A DNA stretch of 64,000 bases from Candidatus Binatia bacterium. GTDB lineage: Bacteria; Desulfobacterota; Binatia; UBA1149; CAITLU01. Both the position numbers and the translations under genes were made by a program. The DNA lies in NCBI GenBank assembly GCA_036493895.1, contig DASXOZ010000053.1, forward strand, positions 62,001 through 126,000. Direction: 5' to 3'. Positions 1 to 7,284 of the stretch are shown here, one piece after another (the stretch's first letter is position 1; each line of letters begins with the position of its first letter). The notes beneath the pieces were generated by a model. It saw nothing but the letters and a program-made list of their open reading frames with translations. It made no database searches and was not told the origin of the DNA.

Positions 1-1
1 G

Positions 2-340
2 TTCGGCAAGACCGCCGACGAGCTGCACGGCGAGGGAATACCGGAGTGGCTGGTGCCGCACAGGACGTTCGAGGGAAACCGGCCGACGTCGATGATCCTT
101 GCCGATCGCCTTACGCCGGAAACGCTCGGAGCGCTGGTCGCGCTCTACGAACACAGCGTGTTCACACAAGGCGCCATCTGGAACATCGACTCGTTCGACC
201 AGTGGGGCGTAGAACTTGGCAAGCAGCTCGCCCAGCGCATCATCCCGGAGCTCGAGAGCGAGGCCGAGCCGCCGCTTCGGCACGACAGCTCGACCAATGC
301 GCTCATCCGGCGGTACCGGCAGCGGCGCGCGGGAGCGTGA
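2..340 (+). CDS. pgi: Glucose-6-phosphate isomerase, C-terminal part (5' end outside window)
   Basis: Interconverts glucose-6-phosphate and fructose-6-phosphate in the cytoplasm (glycolysis/gluconeogenesis). The visible part is about the last 112 residues, read in frame from base 2. It carries the second Pgi family signature, [18 protein letters not shown], whose final Lys is the catalytic lysine of the family. The C-terminus contains HDSSTN, also typical of Pgi. The open frame continues to the window edge without a stop, so the gene starts upstream. The gene ends 23 bp before the convergent LysR-type regulator. Identification is firm. Confidence 0.97.
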   Translation, partial: FGKTADELHGEGIPEWLVPHRTFEGNRPTSMILADRLTPETLGALVALYEHSVFTQGAIWNIDSFDQWGVELGKQLAQRIIPELESEAEPPLRHDSSTNALIRRYRQRRAGA

Positions 341-363
341 GATAGAAGCGAGGCCGGGAAACG

Positions 364-1275
364 CTACGGGGCTTTCGCGTCGAGCTGTCCGCGCAGTAAT
401 TCGACGATCCGTCCGACTGGAAATCGATTCGCGGCATCGCGCCGGTACACCGCCGACCACTGCTCGCGCAGTCCCGCCCTGGTAAAGCGCCGGGCGACAA
501 TCGCGCCTCGCATCAGCGCCGGACTGACCGCCCACCTGGAAACCATTCCGAGGCCCAGTCCCGCCGCGACGAAATCGACCAGCGTATCGGTCAGCGGCAC
601 GATCTTGACTGCCGGCAGGGGACTGCGGCCGGCCGCAGCGATGTCGCGCAGGCGCTCGACGTCACTGCGCGGGGCGTCGTGGGTGAACACGAGGTAGCTG
701 GCGAGTTCGTCGGGCGCGATGAACTTCTTTCGTGCGAGCTCATGGTCCGGAGGAAGGATCACCGTCCACTCGTCCTGGGCGACGGGAGTCACCACGAGAC
801 TGCGGTCCTGGACCGGAGAGCTCGTGATGGCCAGCTCGAGCTCTCCGCGAAGCAACGCCGCCACCGGCTCCGAGCGCGCGGCGGGAATCATCTGCAAATC
901 GATGCGCGGATGCTCGGCAGCCACGGCGGCAGCCAGCTTCGGCAACCAGTGGTAGCTCGTGAACGTCTCGACGCACAAGCGCAGCGGCAACGGCCGCCCG
1001 CTGTCCTTGCGGTGCAGATCGCGTTCCACTTTGTCGAGATCGGAAAGCAGGCGTCGCGAAGCTTCGAGCAACCGCGTTCCGGCCGCAGTCAGCACGAGCT
1101 GGCGACGTACGCGCTCGAACAACACGAGGCCGAGGCGCGCCTCGAGCTCCGACAACTGGTGGCTGACCGCCGACTGGGTCAGGTGCAGGCGCGCCGCGGC
1201 CCGCGTCGGTCCACCTTCTTCGGCGATCGCGCGCACCAAGCGTAGGTGACGGATCTCGAGCATCGAACCGGACAT
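364..1275 (-). CDS. LysR-family transcriptional regulator, MetR-like
   Basis: DNA-binding regulator of 303 aa. Residues about 5-65 form the LysR winged helix-turn-helix (TRAAARLHLTQSAVSHQLSEL), followed by a linker helix and a two-lobe effector domain from about residue 95 (LRLCVETFTSYHWLPKL). The overall pattern, including the ITSSPVQDRSL and WTVILPPDHELA stretches, resembles MetR, the homocysteine-responsive regulator of methionine genes, more than CysB or GcvA types. No methionine gene lies beside it, so the target is inferred only as the divergent gene at 1431. The first ATG is preceded by AGGAGGGATC on the coding strand, which supports this start; a second ATG four codons later is possible. 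Confidence 0.88.
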   Translation of the reverse strand: MSGSMLEIRHLRLVRAIAEEGGPTRAAARLHLTQSAVSHQLSELEARLGLVLFERVRRQLVLTAAGTRLLEASRRLLSDLDKVERDLHRKDSGRPLPLRLCVETFTSYHWLPKLAAAVAAEHPRIDLQMIPAARSEPVAALLRGELELAITSSPVQDRSLVVTPVAQDEWTVILPPDHELARKKFIAPDELASYLVFTHDAPRSDVERLRDIAAAGRSPLPAVKIVPLTDTLVDFVAAGLGLGMVSRWAVSPALMRGAIVARRFTRAGLREQWSAVYRRDAANRFPVGRIVELLRGQLDAKAP

Positions 1276-1283
1276 GATCCCTC

Positions 1284-1308
1284 CTCATCAAGTCATGAAG
1301 ACAATGAG
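1284..1308. promoter_or_regulatory. Possible LysR-type operator (CTCAT-N15-ATGAG)
   Basis: An interrupted palindrome, CTCAT then 15 bp then ATGAG, lies between the divergent regulator and the gene at 1431. It overlaps the Shine-Dalgarno region of the regulator. Its spacing is in the range of LysR-type sites, but it does not match the MetR consensus TGAA-N5-TTCA. The assignment is positional inference only. Confidence 0.25.
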
Positions 1309-1344
1309 TTTCTCCCATGATGCCCGATCTGCCATCTTCGCGCC

Positions 1345-1428
1345 ATGGAGAGGAGCCGCGACGGCATTGCCGAGGAAGACTTTCTGTTCTTCGTGATTGA
1401 GGCCGGCGGCGTGGCCGCGGAGGGCTGA
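1345..1428 (+). CDS. Possible 27-aa leader ORF upstream of 1431
   Basis: A short open frame begins with ATG (MERSRDGIAEEDFLFFVIEA...) and stops with TGA two bases before the GTG start of the next gene. The Shine-Dalgarno AGAGGAG overlaps or follows its start, so there is no good ribosome site of its own upstream. It ends inside the ribosome-binding region of the next gene, as a translationally coupled leader would. It may equally be chance. Confidence 0.2.
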   Translation: MERSRDGIAEEDFLFFVIEAGGVAAEG

Positions 1429-1430
1429 TC

Positions 1431-1841
1431 GTGCCGCTGGCGAGCGCACTCTGGAAAGCCGGCGCGCCGGAGCCTCCGGCCGGCCCCGTCCACGTGAGCA
1501 TGAACGACTACCTGATTCACCGCTTTCGTGACGTGCCGCGCGTCGCGCGCGAAGGGTTGCAGCTGCGCCGGCGCTGGCCGCGAATCGAAGGTGCGCTCGG
1601 CCTCTGGTTCGCTTCGCAGCGATTCGGCCGGCGCCAGATCTCGGTCTCGGTGTGGCGAAGCCCCGAGGAGCTGCGAACGTTCGTGGTCTCGCCCGACCAT
1701 CTGCGCATCATGCGCGAGTTCAAGGACGCCGGGCTCCTCTACACCACCACGTGGACGGCCGAGTGCTTCGATCCGCTGCTGATCTGGAGGCAGGCGAGCA
1801 ACCGCCTGGCCGGCCGCATCGCGGGCGTTCGGCACCATTAG
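1431..1841 (+). CDS. Small protein, dimeric alpha/beta-barrel (DUF3291/monooxygenase-like) fold suspected
   Basis: A 136-aa cytosolic protein with no signal peptide or membrane segment. The central part (MNDYLIHRFRDVP, then ALGLWFASQRFGRRQISVSVWRS and a later FKDAGLLYTTTWTAE) looks like ferredoxin-like dimeric barrel proteins related to DUF3291 and antibiotic-biosynthesis monooxygenases; no catalytic residues can be named. The GTG start has GGAGGG eight bases upstream; an in-frame stop at 1398 limits the N-terminus. It is divergent from the LysR-type regulator and is its most likely target. Function is not known; the fold call is moderate at best. Confidence 0.6.
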   Translation: MPLASALWKAGAPEPPAGPVHVSMNDYLIHRFRDVPRVAREGLQLRRRWPRIEGALGLWFASQRFGRRQISVSVWRSPEELRTFVVSPDHLRIMREFKDAGLLYTTTWTAECFDPLLIWRQASNRLAGRIAGVRHH

Positions 1842-1990
1842 ATGAGGCCCTACCAGCGGCTGCGACGAAGAGAGGAACCCGCGCAGCAAGCAGCCGCCCG
1901 ACAGAAGCCGCGGTCGCAAGTCCAGCGGCCCGAGAGACACCGACCAACCGCTGTGTAGCCCTGCTGTTTTCGTGCTAGTTACCCCGCCTG

Positions 1991-3325
1991 ATGCGGACCG
2001 CCGGCCCCAGCCCTGCGACCGACGCCACCGCGATGGCTCCCGAGCGCCTCCGGCTGCTCTATGATCTCGGCTGCGCGTTTGCGGGCCAGGCAAGGCTCGA
2101 CGATCTCGTCGAGCTCGTGCTCGAAAAATGCCGCGAGGTGCTCGGTGCCGAGGCTGCGTCGATCCTGCTTCACGATCGGGAACGCGGCGAGCTGTACTTT
2201 CCCTACGTTGCCGAGCGAACCGCCGAGACCGAGGAAGATCTGCACCGCTTCCGCTTCCCGGCCGATCGCGGGATCGCCGGCGCCGTGCTCGCCGGCAGCC
2301 TTGCCGTCAAGATCGACGACACGGCCAGCGACGCCCGGTTCTACCGCGGCGTCGACCGGCACACCGGACGAGTGACGCGCAACCTGCTGTGCGCGCCGCT
2401 TCGCTCGCACCAGGGATCGATCGGAGTCATCCAGGTCCTCAACAGGATGGAGGGCGGATTCAGCGACGAAGACCTCGCGTTTCTCGACGCGCTGGCCGGC
2501 AGCATCGCCGTTGCGATCGAGAATGCCCAGATGTACCAGCAGCTCACCGCGCAGGTCGCGGCTCTCGAGCGCGCAGTGCACGAGCACAACGAGCTGCTCG
2601 CCCTTCACCGCGAGCTCGACATCGCGCGGGAAATCCAGCAGTCGATCGTGCCGAAGACGTTTCCGCAGCGTCCAGACGTTCGCGTCTTCGCCGACATGAA
2701 CCCGGCACAGGAAGTCGGCGGCGATTTCTACGATTTTTTCTTTCTCGACGAGGACCGCATTGCGGTGATGATCGGCGACGTATCGGGCAAAGGAGTACCG
2801 GCGGCGCTGTTCATGGCAATGACGCGGACGCTGCTGCGCTCGACGGCACCCGGGTGCACAACCCCCGGCCAGTGCCTCGAGCGTGTCAACGCACTGCTGA
2901 TTCCCGACAACAGCGCCGAGATGTTCGTGACCGTGTTCTACGCGATCCTCGAGATTCGCTCCGGCCGTCTCGAATACAGCAACGGTGGCCACAATCCGCC
3001 TTACCTCGTGGGCGCCGACGGCGTCGTGCAGGCGCTCCAGGGAACGGGCGGCACGGTGCTTGGCATGCTCGACAACGCCCGATTCGGCACCCTGACGACG
3101 ACACTCGGGCGTGGGGACGCCCTGGTGCTCTTCACCGACGGGATTACCGAAGCGATGGACGCAGAAAGCGTGCTGTTCGGAGAAACCAGGCTCGAAGCGG
3201 CGCTCGCGCAGTGTGCGGCGCTGGCGCCGGGCGACGTCGTACAGAAGATTCTCGCTTCCGTCGGGCGTCACGTCGCCGGTGCCGCGCAAAGCGACGACAT
3301 CACCGCGCTGGTGCTTTGCCGATGA
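1991..3325 (+). CDS. GAF-domain PP2C/SpoIIE-type serine phosphatase (RsbU-like)
   Basis: Partner-switching phosphatase, 444 aa, cytosolic. Residues about 30-180 are a GAF sensory domain, followed by a helical linker (about 185-220) and a SpoIIE/PP2C catalytic domain (about 225-444). Metal-binding and catalytic motifs are present: EVGGDFYD (241-248), GDVSGKG (262-268), NGGHNPPYL (331-339), FTDGITEA (381-388) and SDDIT (434-438). Such enzymes dephosphorylate phospho-Ser STAS proteins, which then bind anti-sigma kinases. The stop codon overlaps the ATG of the kinase-STAS fusion gene that follows, so the two are translationally coupled. The ligand of the GAF domain cannot be told. ATG at 1991 lacks a clear Shine-Dalgarno; the ATG at 2033 is an alternative. 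Confidence 0.92.
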   Translation: MRTAGPSPATDATAMAPERLRLLYDLGCAFAGQARLDDLVELVLEKCREVLGAEAASILLHDRERGELYFPYVAERTAETEEDLHRFRFPADRGIAGAVLAGSLAVKIDDTASDARFYRGVDRHTGRVTRNLLCAPLRSHQGSIGVIQVLNRMEGGFSDEDLAFLDALAGSIAVAIENAQMYQQLTAQVAALERAVHEHNELLALHRELDIAREIQQSIVPKTFPQRPDVRVFADMNPAQEVGGDFYDFFFLDEDRIAVMIGDVSGKGVPAALFMAMTRTLLRSTAPGCTTPGQCLERVNALLIPDNSAEMFVTVFYAILEIRSGRLEYSNGGHNPPYLVGADGVVQALQGTGGTVLGMLDNARFGTLTTTLGRGDALVLFTDGITEAMDAESVLFGETRLEAALAQCAALAPGDVVQKILASVGRHVAGAAQSDDITALVLCR

Positions 3326-4176
3326 ACGCCGGGAACAAGCCGCCGGCGGGCGATACCGCGTCGACTGGATCCGGCGCTTTTCCAATGCAGACGCTGAGGC
3401 TCGCCAGCCGGCTGCACGAGCTCGAACGCATCAGCGGCGAGGTCGACGCCTTCGCGCGTCGAAACGGCATTCCCCCTCGCCTCGCCTTCGATGCCAATCT
3501 CGCGCTCGACGAAGTGCTGACGAACATCATCTCGTATGCGTATGACGACGAAGCAGAGCACGAGATCGTCGTCACGCTGCGCGCGGAGCGCGACCGATTC
3601 GTCATCGAAGTCGAGGACGACGGAAGGCCGTTCGATCCCCTTGCGACCCCGGCCCCCGACCTTACGATGCCTGCCGACGAGCGGCCGGTCGGCGGACTCG
3701 GTTTGTCGCTGGTGCGGCGCCTGATGCCGGAGCTGCAATACCAGCGCCGCGATCAGCGAAACGTTCTCACGATGTCACGCGCAGTTGGCACGGAGGCAAC
3801 GCAGGAAAGGCATGTCCCGACGAGCGACGGCGGCTCGCCGGCGAGCGACGTTGTCGTACTTCATGCGACGGGGCGGCTGGATGCCGGCGAAGCGGCTGCT
3901 TTCGAACAGGCGCTGCTCGGCCGCATCGAAGCCGGCGCGCAGCGGATCGTCGTCGATTGCTCGAACCTCGAATACATCAACAGCGCGGGACTGCGCGCGC
4001 TGCTCGTCGCGGCCAAGAGGCTGTCGGCCAGGTCAGGGGCGATCGCGCTCGCGGCAACAAGCGACCGGATCCGAAGCATCATCGCGATGGTCGGCTTCGA
4101 TGCGGTCTTTCCGGTCTGCGCCACGACCGAGCAGGCAACGACCGCGGTGCTGGCAGCGGCACCGCGCGTCGGCTGA
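3322..4176 (+). CDS. Fused anti-sigma kinase (RsbW-like) and anti-anti-sigma STAS (RsbV-like) protein
   Basis: A 284-aa protein with two partner-switching domains in one chain. Residues about 25-150 are a GHKL/HATPase_c kinase domain of the RsbW/SpoIIAB type: N-box ALDEVLTNIISYAY (61-74), EDDGRPFDP (98-106) and GGLGLSL (124-130). Residues about 172-280 are a STAS domain with NSAGLRALL, in which Ser221 aligns with the phosphorylated serine of SpoIIAA/RsbV. Normally the two are separate proteins that bind each other. The ATG overlaps the TGA of the phosphatase gene (ATGA), so phosphatase, kinase and substrate are made together. A sigma factor is not seen nearby, so the output may not be transcription. 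Confidence 0.9.
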   Translation: MNAGNKPPAGDTASTGSGAFPMQTLRLASRLHELERISGEVDAFARRNGIPPRLAFDANLALDEVLTNIISYAYDDEAEHEIVVTLRAERDRFVIEVEDDGRPFDPLATPAPDLTMPADERPVGGLGLSLVRRLMPELQYQRRDQRNVLTMSRAVGTEATQERHVPTSDGGSPASDVVVLHATGRLDAGEAAAFEQALLGRIEAGAQRIVVDCSNLEYINSAGLRALLVAAKRLSARSGAIALAATSDRIRSIIAMVGFDAVFPVCATTEQATTAVLAAAPRVG

Positions 4177-4203
4177 GCGCGCTGGACGGAATTCCAGGCG
4201 GCA

Positions 4204-4225
4204 AATCCGTCGCCGGTGACGGATT
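4204..4225. terminator. Hairpin between convergent genes, likely bidirectional terminator
   Basis: AATCCGTC, a six-base loop and GACGGATT form a perfect 8-bp stem in the short gap between the convergent kinase-STAS gene and the ABC ATPase gene. There is no strong T-tract on either side, so the call rests on position and dyad. Confidence 0.4.
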
Positions 4226-4238
4226 CGCGGAGCGGAGC

Positions 4239-5051
4239 CTAGATGTAGCGTCGCCGCAGCATCTCGGCCGCCGGCTCGTCGAGCTGCTCGCCCCGGCGCA
4301 CTTCTTCGAACCGGGCCAGGAGGTCTTCCGCGCGTACGCGCCTTTTCTCGGAGCCGCGCAGGTCATGGATCACGCGTCCCCGGTGCATCATCACGAGGCG
4401 GTCGCCAAGGCTTGCCGCCTGCTGCATCGAATGCGTCACCATCATCGCGGTCAGACGGTCGCGCTCGATCGCCTCCTGGCTGAGCCGCACGACCTGGTCG
4501 GCGCTCCGCGGATCGAGCGCAGCGGTGTGCTCGTCGAGCAGTAGGAGCTTAGGCCGCAGCCACGTGGCCATCAGCAGCGTCAACGCCTGGCGCTGGCCGC
4601 CCGATAGAGTGCCGATCGGATTGTCGAGCCTTTCCTCGAGCCGCATGCCGAGGGGCCGCACGCGCTCGCGCATCACGCTTCGGACTTCACCGCGAAGGGC
4701 CCACGAGAAGCCGCGCCGCCGGCCGCGGCGTGCAGCCAGCGCAAGGTTTTCGGCGATCGACATGTCGGGCGCGGTGCCGCTGAACGGGTTCTGGAACACC
4801 CGGCCGATCAGGCTTGCGCGACGATGCTCGGGCCACTTCGTGACATCCTGGCCGTCGACCGTGATGGTGCCGGCGTCGACGAAAAACGTTCCGGCAACGG
4901 CGTTGAGCAGCGTCGACTTGCCGGAACCGTTGGTGCCGATCACGACGACGAACGAGCCGTCCTCGATCGAAAGGTCGACGCCCTGCAGGCCCCGCACCTC
5001 GTTGGGAGTTCCGGCGAGGAACGTTTTTTCGACGCCGCGGATCTCAAGCAT
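4239..5051 (-). CDS. ABC transporter ATP-binding protein (COG1101-type)
   Basis: Cytoplasmic ATPase that drives the transporter encoded upstream. In the 270-aa form, Walker A GTNGSGKST is at residues 39-47, the signature LSGGQ at 149-153, Walker B LLLLDEH at 169-175 and the H-loop VTHS at 205-208. The sequence style (DEHTAALDP, short family length) matches the ATPase of the uncharacterised uptake systems that pair with COG2984 binding proteins and COG4120 permeases. It overlaps the permease gene. ATG at 5051 has GGAG at good spacing and begins directly with MLEIRGVEKTF; an ATG at 5063 would add four residues. Specificity is not evident from the ATPase. Confidence 0.9.
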   Translation of the reverse strand: MLEIRGVEKTFLAGTPNEVRGLQGVDLSIEDGSFVVVIGTNGSGKSTLLNAVAGTFFVDAGTITVDGQDVTKWPEHRRASLIGRVFQNPFSGTAPDMSIAENLALAARRGRRRGFSWALRGEVRSVMRERVRPLGMRLEERLDNPIGTLSGGQRQALTLLMATWLRPKLLLLDEHTAALDPRSADQVVRLSQEAIERDRLTAMMVTHSMQQAASLGDRLVMMHRGRVIHDLRGSEKRRVRAEDLLARFEEVRRGEQLDEPAAEMLRRRYI

Positions 5052-5982
5052 GGCTCGCTCCATGCCGTCCGCGCCTGAGCCGCTCGAGCATCCCGGGCAG
5101 GATCAGCGCCGCGAACACGAACAAGGCCGTCACCAGCTTGAGATCGTTCGGGTTGAGGCCGGCGCGAAGCGCGATCGCGATCAGCAGGCGGAACAGGACC
5201 GAGCCCATCACGGTGCCGACGATCACGAGGCCCAGCTGCGTGGTGCCGACCAGCGCCTCGCCGATGATCACGCTGGCAAGCCCCCAGACGACCATGCCGA
5301 TCCCCATCTGCACGTCGGCAAAGCCCTGGTACTGCGCGAGCAGCGCGCCGGCCAGCGCGATCAGCCCGTTCGACAACGCCAGGCCGAGCACGATCATGTT
5401 TCCGACGTCGACACCGAGCGCTCGGATCATCTGCGGATTGTTGCCGGTCGCGCGTATCGCCGTGCCGAGATCGGTGCGCAGGAAGGAATAGAGCGCCGAG
5501 GCAGCGGCAGCGATGACGACCAGCGCGCCGAAGAGGACCGCGGCGTCGCGCGGCGCAATTTCCCAGCCGAACACAGGGATATCCTCAACGTTGCCGAGGA
5601 CGGCGCCGGCGATCGACTCGGCCTCGGTTGCAAGCGTCGTGGTCGAGAGCAGCGGAAGGTTGCTCTTGCCCATGACGTGGAGGTTGACCGAGTAGAGCGC
5701 GGTCATCACGAGGATGCCCGAGAGCAGGCCGTTGATGCCGAACCGCGTGTGCAGGATGCCGGTGGTCGCGCCGGCCGCCATCCCGGCGGCAAATGCTGCC
5801 AGCGTCGCGACGACAGGGCTCACACCGCCGACGAGCAGTACGGCCGCGACCGATGCACCGAGAGTCACCGAACCATCGGCCGTGATGTCGGCAAAGTTGA
5901 AGATGCGAAAGCTGATGAAGACGCCGAGCGCGAGCAGCGATAGGATGAGGCCGATCGTCAGCGCACCGAGAAGAAGCGTCAT
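5044..5982 (-). CDS. ABC transporter permease (COG4120-type)
   Basis: Inner-membrane permease of 312 aa with about nine hydrophobic segments beginning at MTLLLGALTIGLILSLLALG. Motifs such as FADITADGSVTLGASVAA and GFADVQMGIGMVVWGLASVI are typical of the branched-chain/nucleoside-like BPD_transp_2 permeases linked to COG2984 binding proteins; these loops carry the conserved Gly-rich segments. The start ATG overlaps the TGA of the STAS gene by four bases, and the 3' end overlaps the ATPase start, so the three genes are tightly coupled. Only one permease gene is present, so a homodimer is expected. Substrate is not known; some relatives carry tryptophan or other aromatic compounds. Confidence 0.9.
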   Translation of the reverse strand: MTLLLGALTIGLILSLLALGVFISFRIFNFADITADGSVTLGASVAAVLLVGGVSPVVATLAAFAAGMAAGATTGILHTRFGINGLLSGILVMTALYSVNLHVMGKSNLPLLSTTTLATEAESIAGAVLGNVEDIPVFGWEIAPRDAAVLFGALVVIAAAASALYSFLRTDLGTAIRATGNNPQMIRALGVDVGNMIVLGLALSNGLIALAGALLAQYQGFADVQMGIGMVVWGLASVIIGEALVGTTQLGLVIVGTVMGSVLFRLLIAIALRAGLNPNDLKLVTALFVFAALILPGMLERLRRGRHGASHA

Positions 5983-7235
5983 GCGGCAAGCTCCGCGGAA
6001 ACTTCCCGGATCGGAGCGATCCAGCACGCGCCGCGTACGAATTCGCTCTGCCCGGCGCCGGCGGCCGGGCGATCATCACCGATCAGGTGAAGAATCCCCT
6101 GCAGCGCCTCTCCGGTGAACACCGATTCGACCGTCGCGGCGAGATCGATCGGGCCCTTGGCCAGCGCGCGGTACGAAAATGCCGCGGCATGGAAGTGTCC
6201 TGCCGGCTGCGGCGACCCGGCAAGCGGGCGCACGAAAGGACGCAGCACAGGCTCGTCGGCCCTTGTTGCCACGCCTGCGACGACGGCGAGACTTCTGAGA
6301 AACGCGCGCTCGGGCGTGAACGACAGCCAGTCGCGGATCTGCGGGAATGCGAACGGTGCGCCGGGCTCGGCTTGCCCGCCAGAAGGCGCCGCAGGCGAAC
6401 GGCGCAGCGCCGCGCCCATCAGGCCTGCCGACTCGGCGACGAGCGCGATCGCCGCCGTGTCGCAACCGCACAGATCGAGGCACTGGTCGGTGAGCTCCGA
6501 CAGGGTCGCCGCATCGCCTGCGGCGGCCTCGAAGCGCACGACTTTCGAGAACGCTCCCTCGCAGACGAGCGCATAGAGAACCTGAACCTCGGGAACCAGC
6601 TGTCTCGTCGCAACGACGACATCCGGCACGTTCGTACCGTCGGTCGGCAGGTACGCGGCGGCGCCGCAAAGCGCGAGGAACTCGCCGAAACGTGCGCGGC
6701 AATCCTCGAACCCCGCGCCGAAACTGCCAAGTCCGATACCGAAGCTGCCGGCCGCGAAGCGCACCGAGCGGACGTCGGCGGCAGAATAGCGGCAGCCGTC
6801 GAGCGGCTCCGGCGTGCCGACTACGCGACAGCGCATCGCAGACGTGGACGGAAGGTCGAAGACTTCGAACGTCACGGCGTCGCGTTCGAAGACCTGCGAA
6901 GCGACCGCCGCGGCTGCCGGCGGTGCGGCACCTGCGGACTCACCGAGCAGCGACTCGAGACCGGCCAGCTCCAGGACGCGCCGCACGGCATCCGACGACC
7001 GGACGATCGCGAACGATCCGCCGAGGCGCTGCGTTTCCTTGTAGGATCGAAGCACGACGCGAATGCCGACCGAGCTCATGTAGACAACGGCGGACATGTC
7101 GACGCGCAGGTGATGCGCCCCGCCGCGCACCGCTTCGTCGAGCGCTTTGGAAAGGTGGTCGGCCCAGTACGCGTCGAGCCTTCCCGACACCACCAGCTCG
7201 AGCCCGTCTTTCCCCTGCTGCGTCGCGATCTCCAT
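5979..7235 (-). CDS. STAS-domain protein with large uncharacterised C-terminal domain, inside ABC operon
   Basis: A 418-aa cytosolic protein. Residues 1-98 are a STAS domain (GLELVVSGRLDAYWADHLSKAL, then YMSSVGIRVVLRSYKE) in which Ser54/Ser55 occupy the phospho-acceptor position of SpoIIAA-like proteins. The remaining 300 residues have no transmembrane segment and no fold I can name; they contain FEVFDLPSTSAMRCRVVG and a late AAAFSYRALAKGPIDLA stretch. ATG at 7235 is preceded by GGAGGAAAGAGGAAGG and begins exactly at the domain, so it is preferred over the upstream open frame. It sits between the binding-protein and permease genes with a 4-bp overlap to the permease, which implies a role in controlling transport. 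It is a plausible substrate of the kinase and phosphatase at 1991-4176. Confidence 0.85.
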   Translation of the reverse strand: MEIATQQGKDGLELVVSGRLDAYWADHLSKALDEAVRGGAHHLRVDMSAVVYMSSVGIRVVLRSYKETQRLGGSFAIVRSSDAVRRVLELAGLESLLGESAGAAPPAAAAVASQVFERDAVTFEVFDLPSTSAMRCRVVGTPEPLDGCRYSAADVRSVRFAAGSFGIGLGSFGAGFEDCRARFGEFLALCGAAAYLPTDGTNVPDVVVATRQLVPEVQVLYALVCEGAFSKVVRFEAAAGDAATLSELTDQCLDLCGCDTAAIALVAESAGLMGAALRRSPAAPSGGQAEPGAPFAFPQIRDWLSFTPERAFLRSLAVVAGVATRADEPVLRPFVRPLAGSPQPAGHFHAAAFSYRALAKGPIDLAATVESVFTGEALQGILHLIGDDRPAAGAGQSEFVRGACWIAPIREVSAELAA

Positions 7236-7284
7236 CCTTCCTCTTTCCTCCGACGACCCGCCCCGGCTCAGCGCGGGACGCGGC

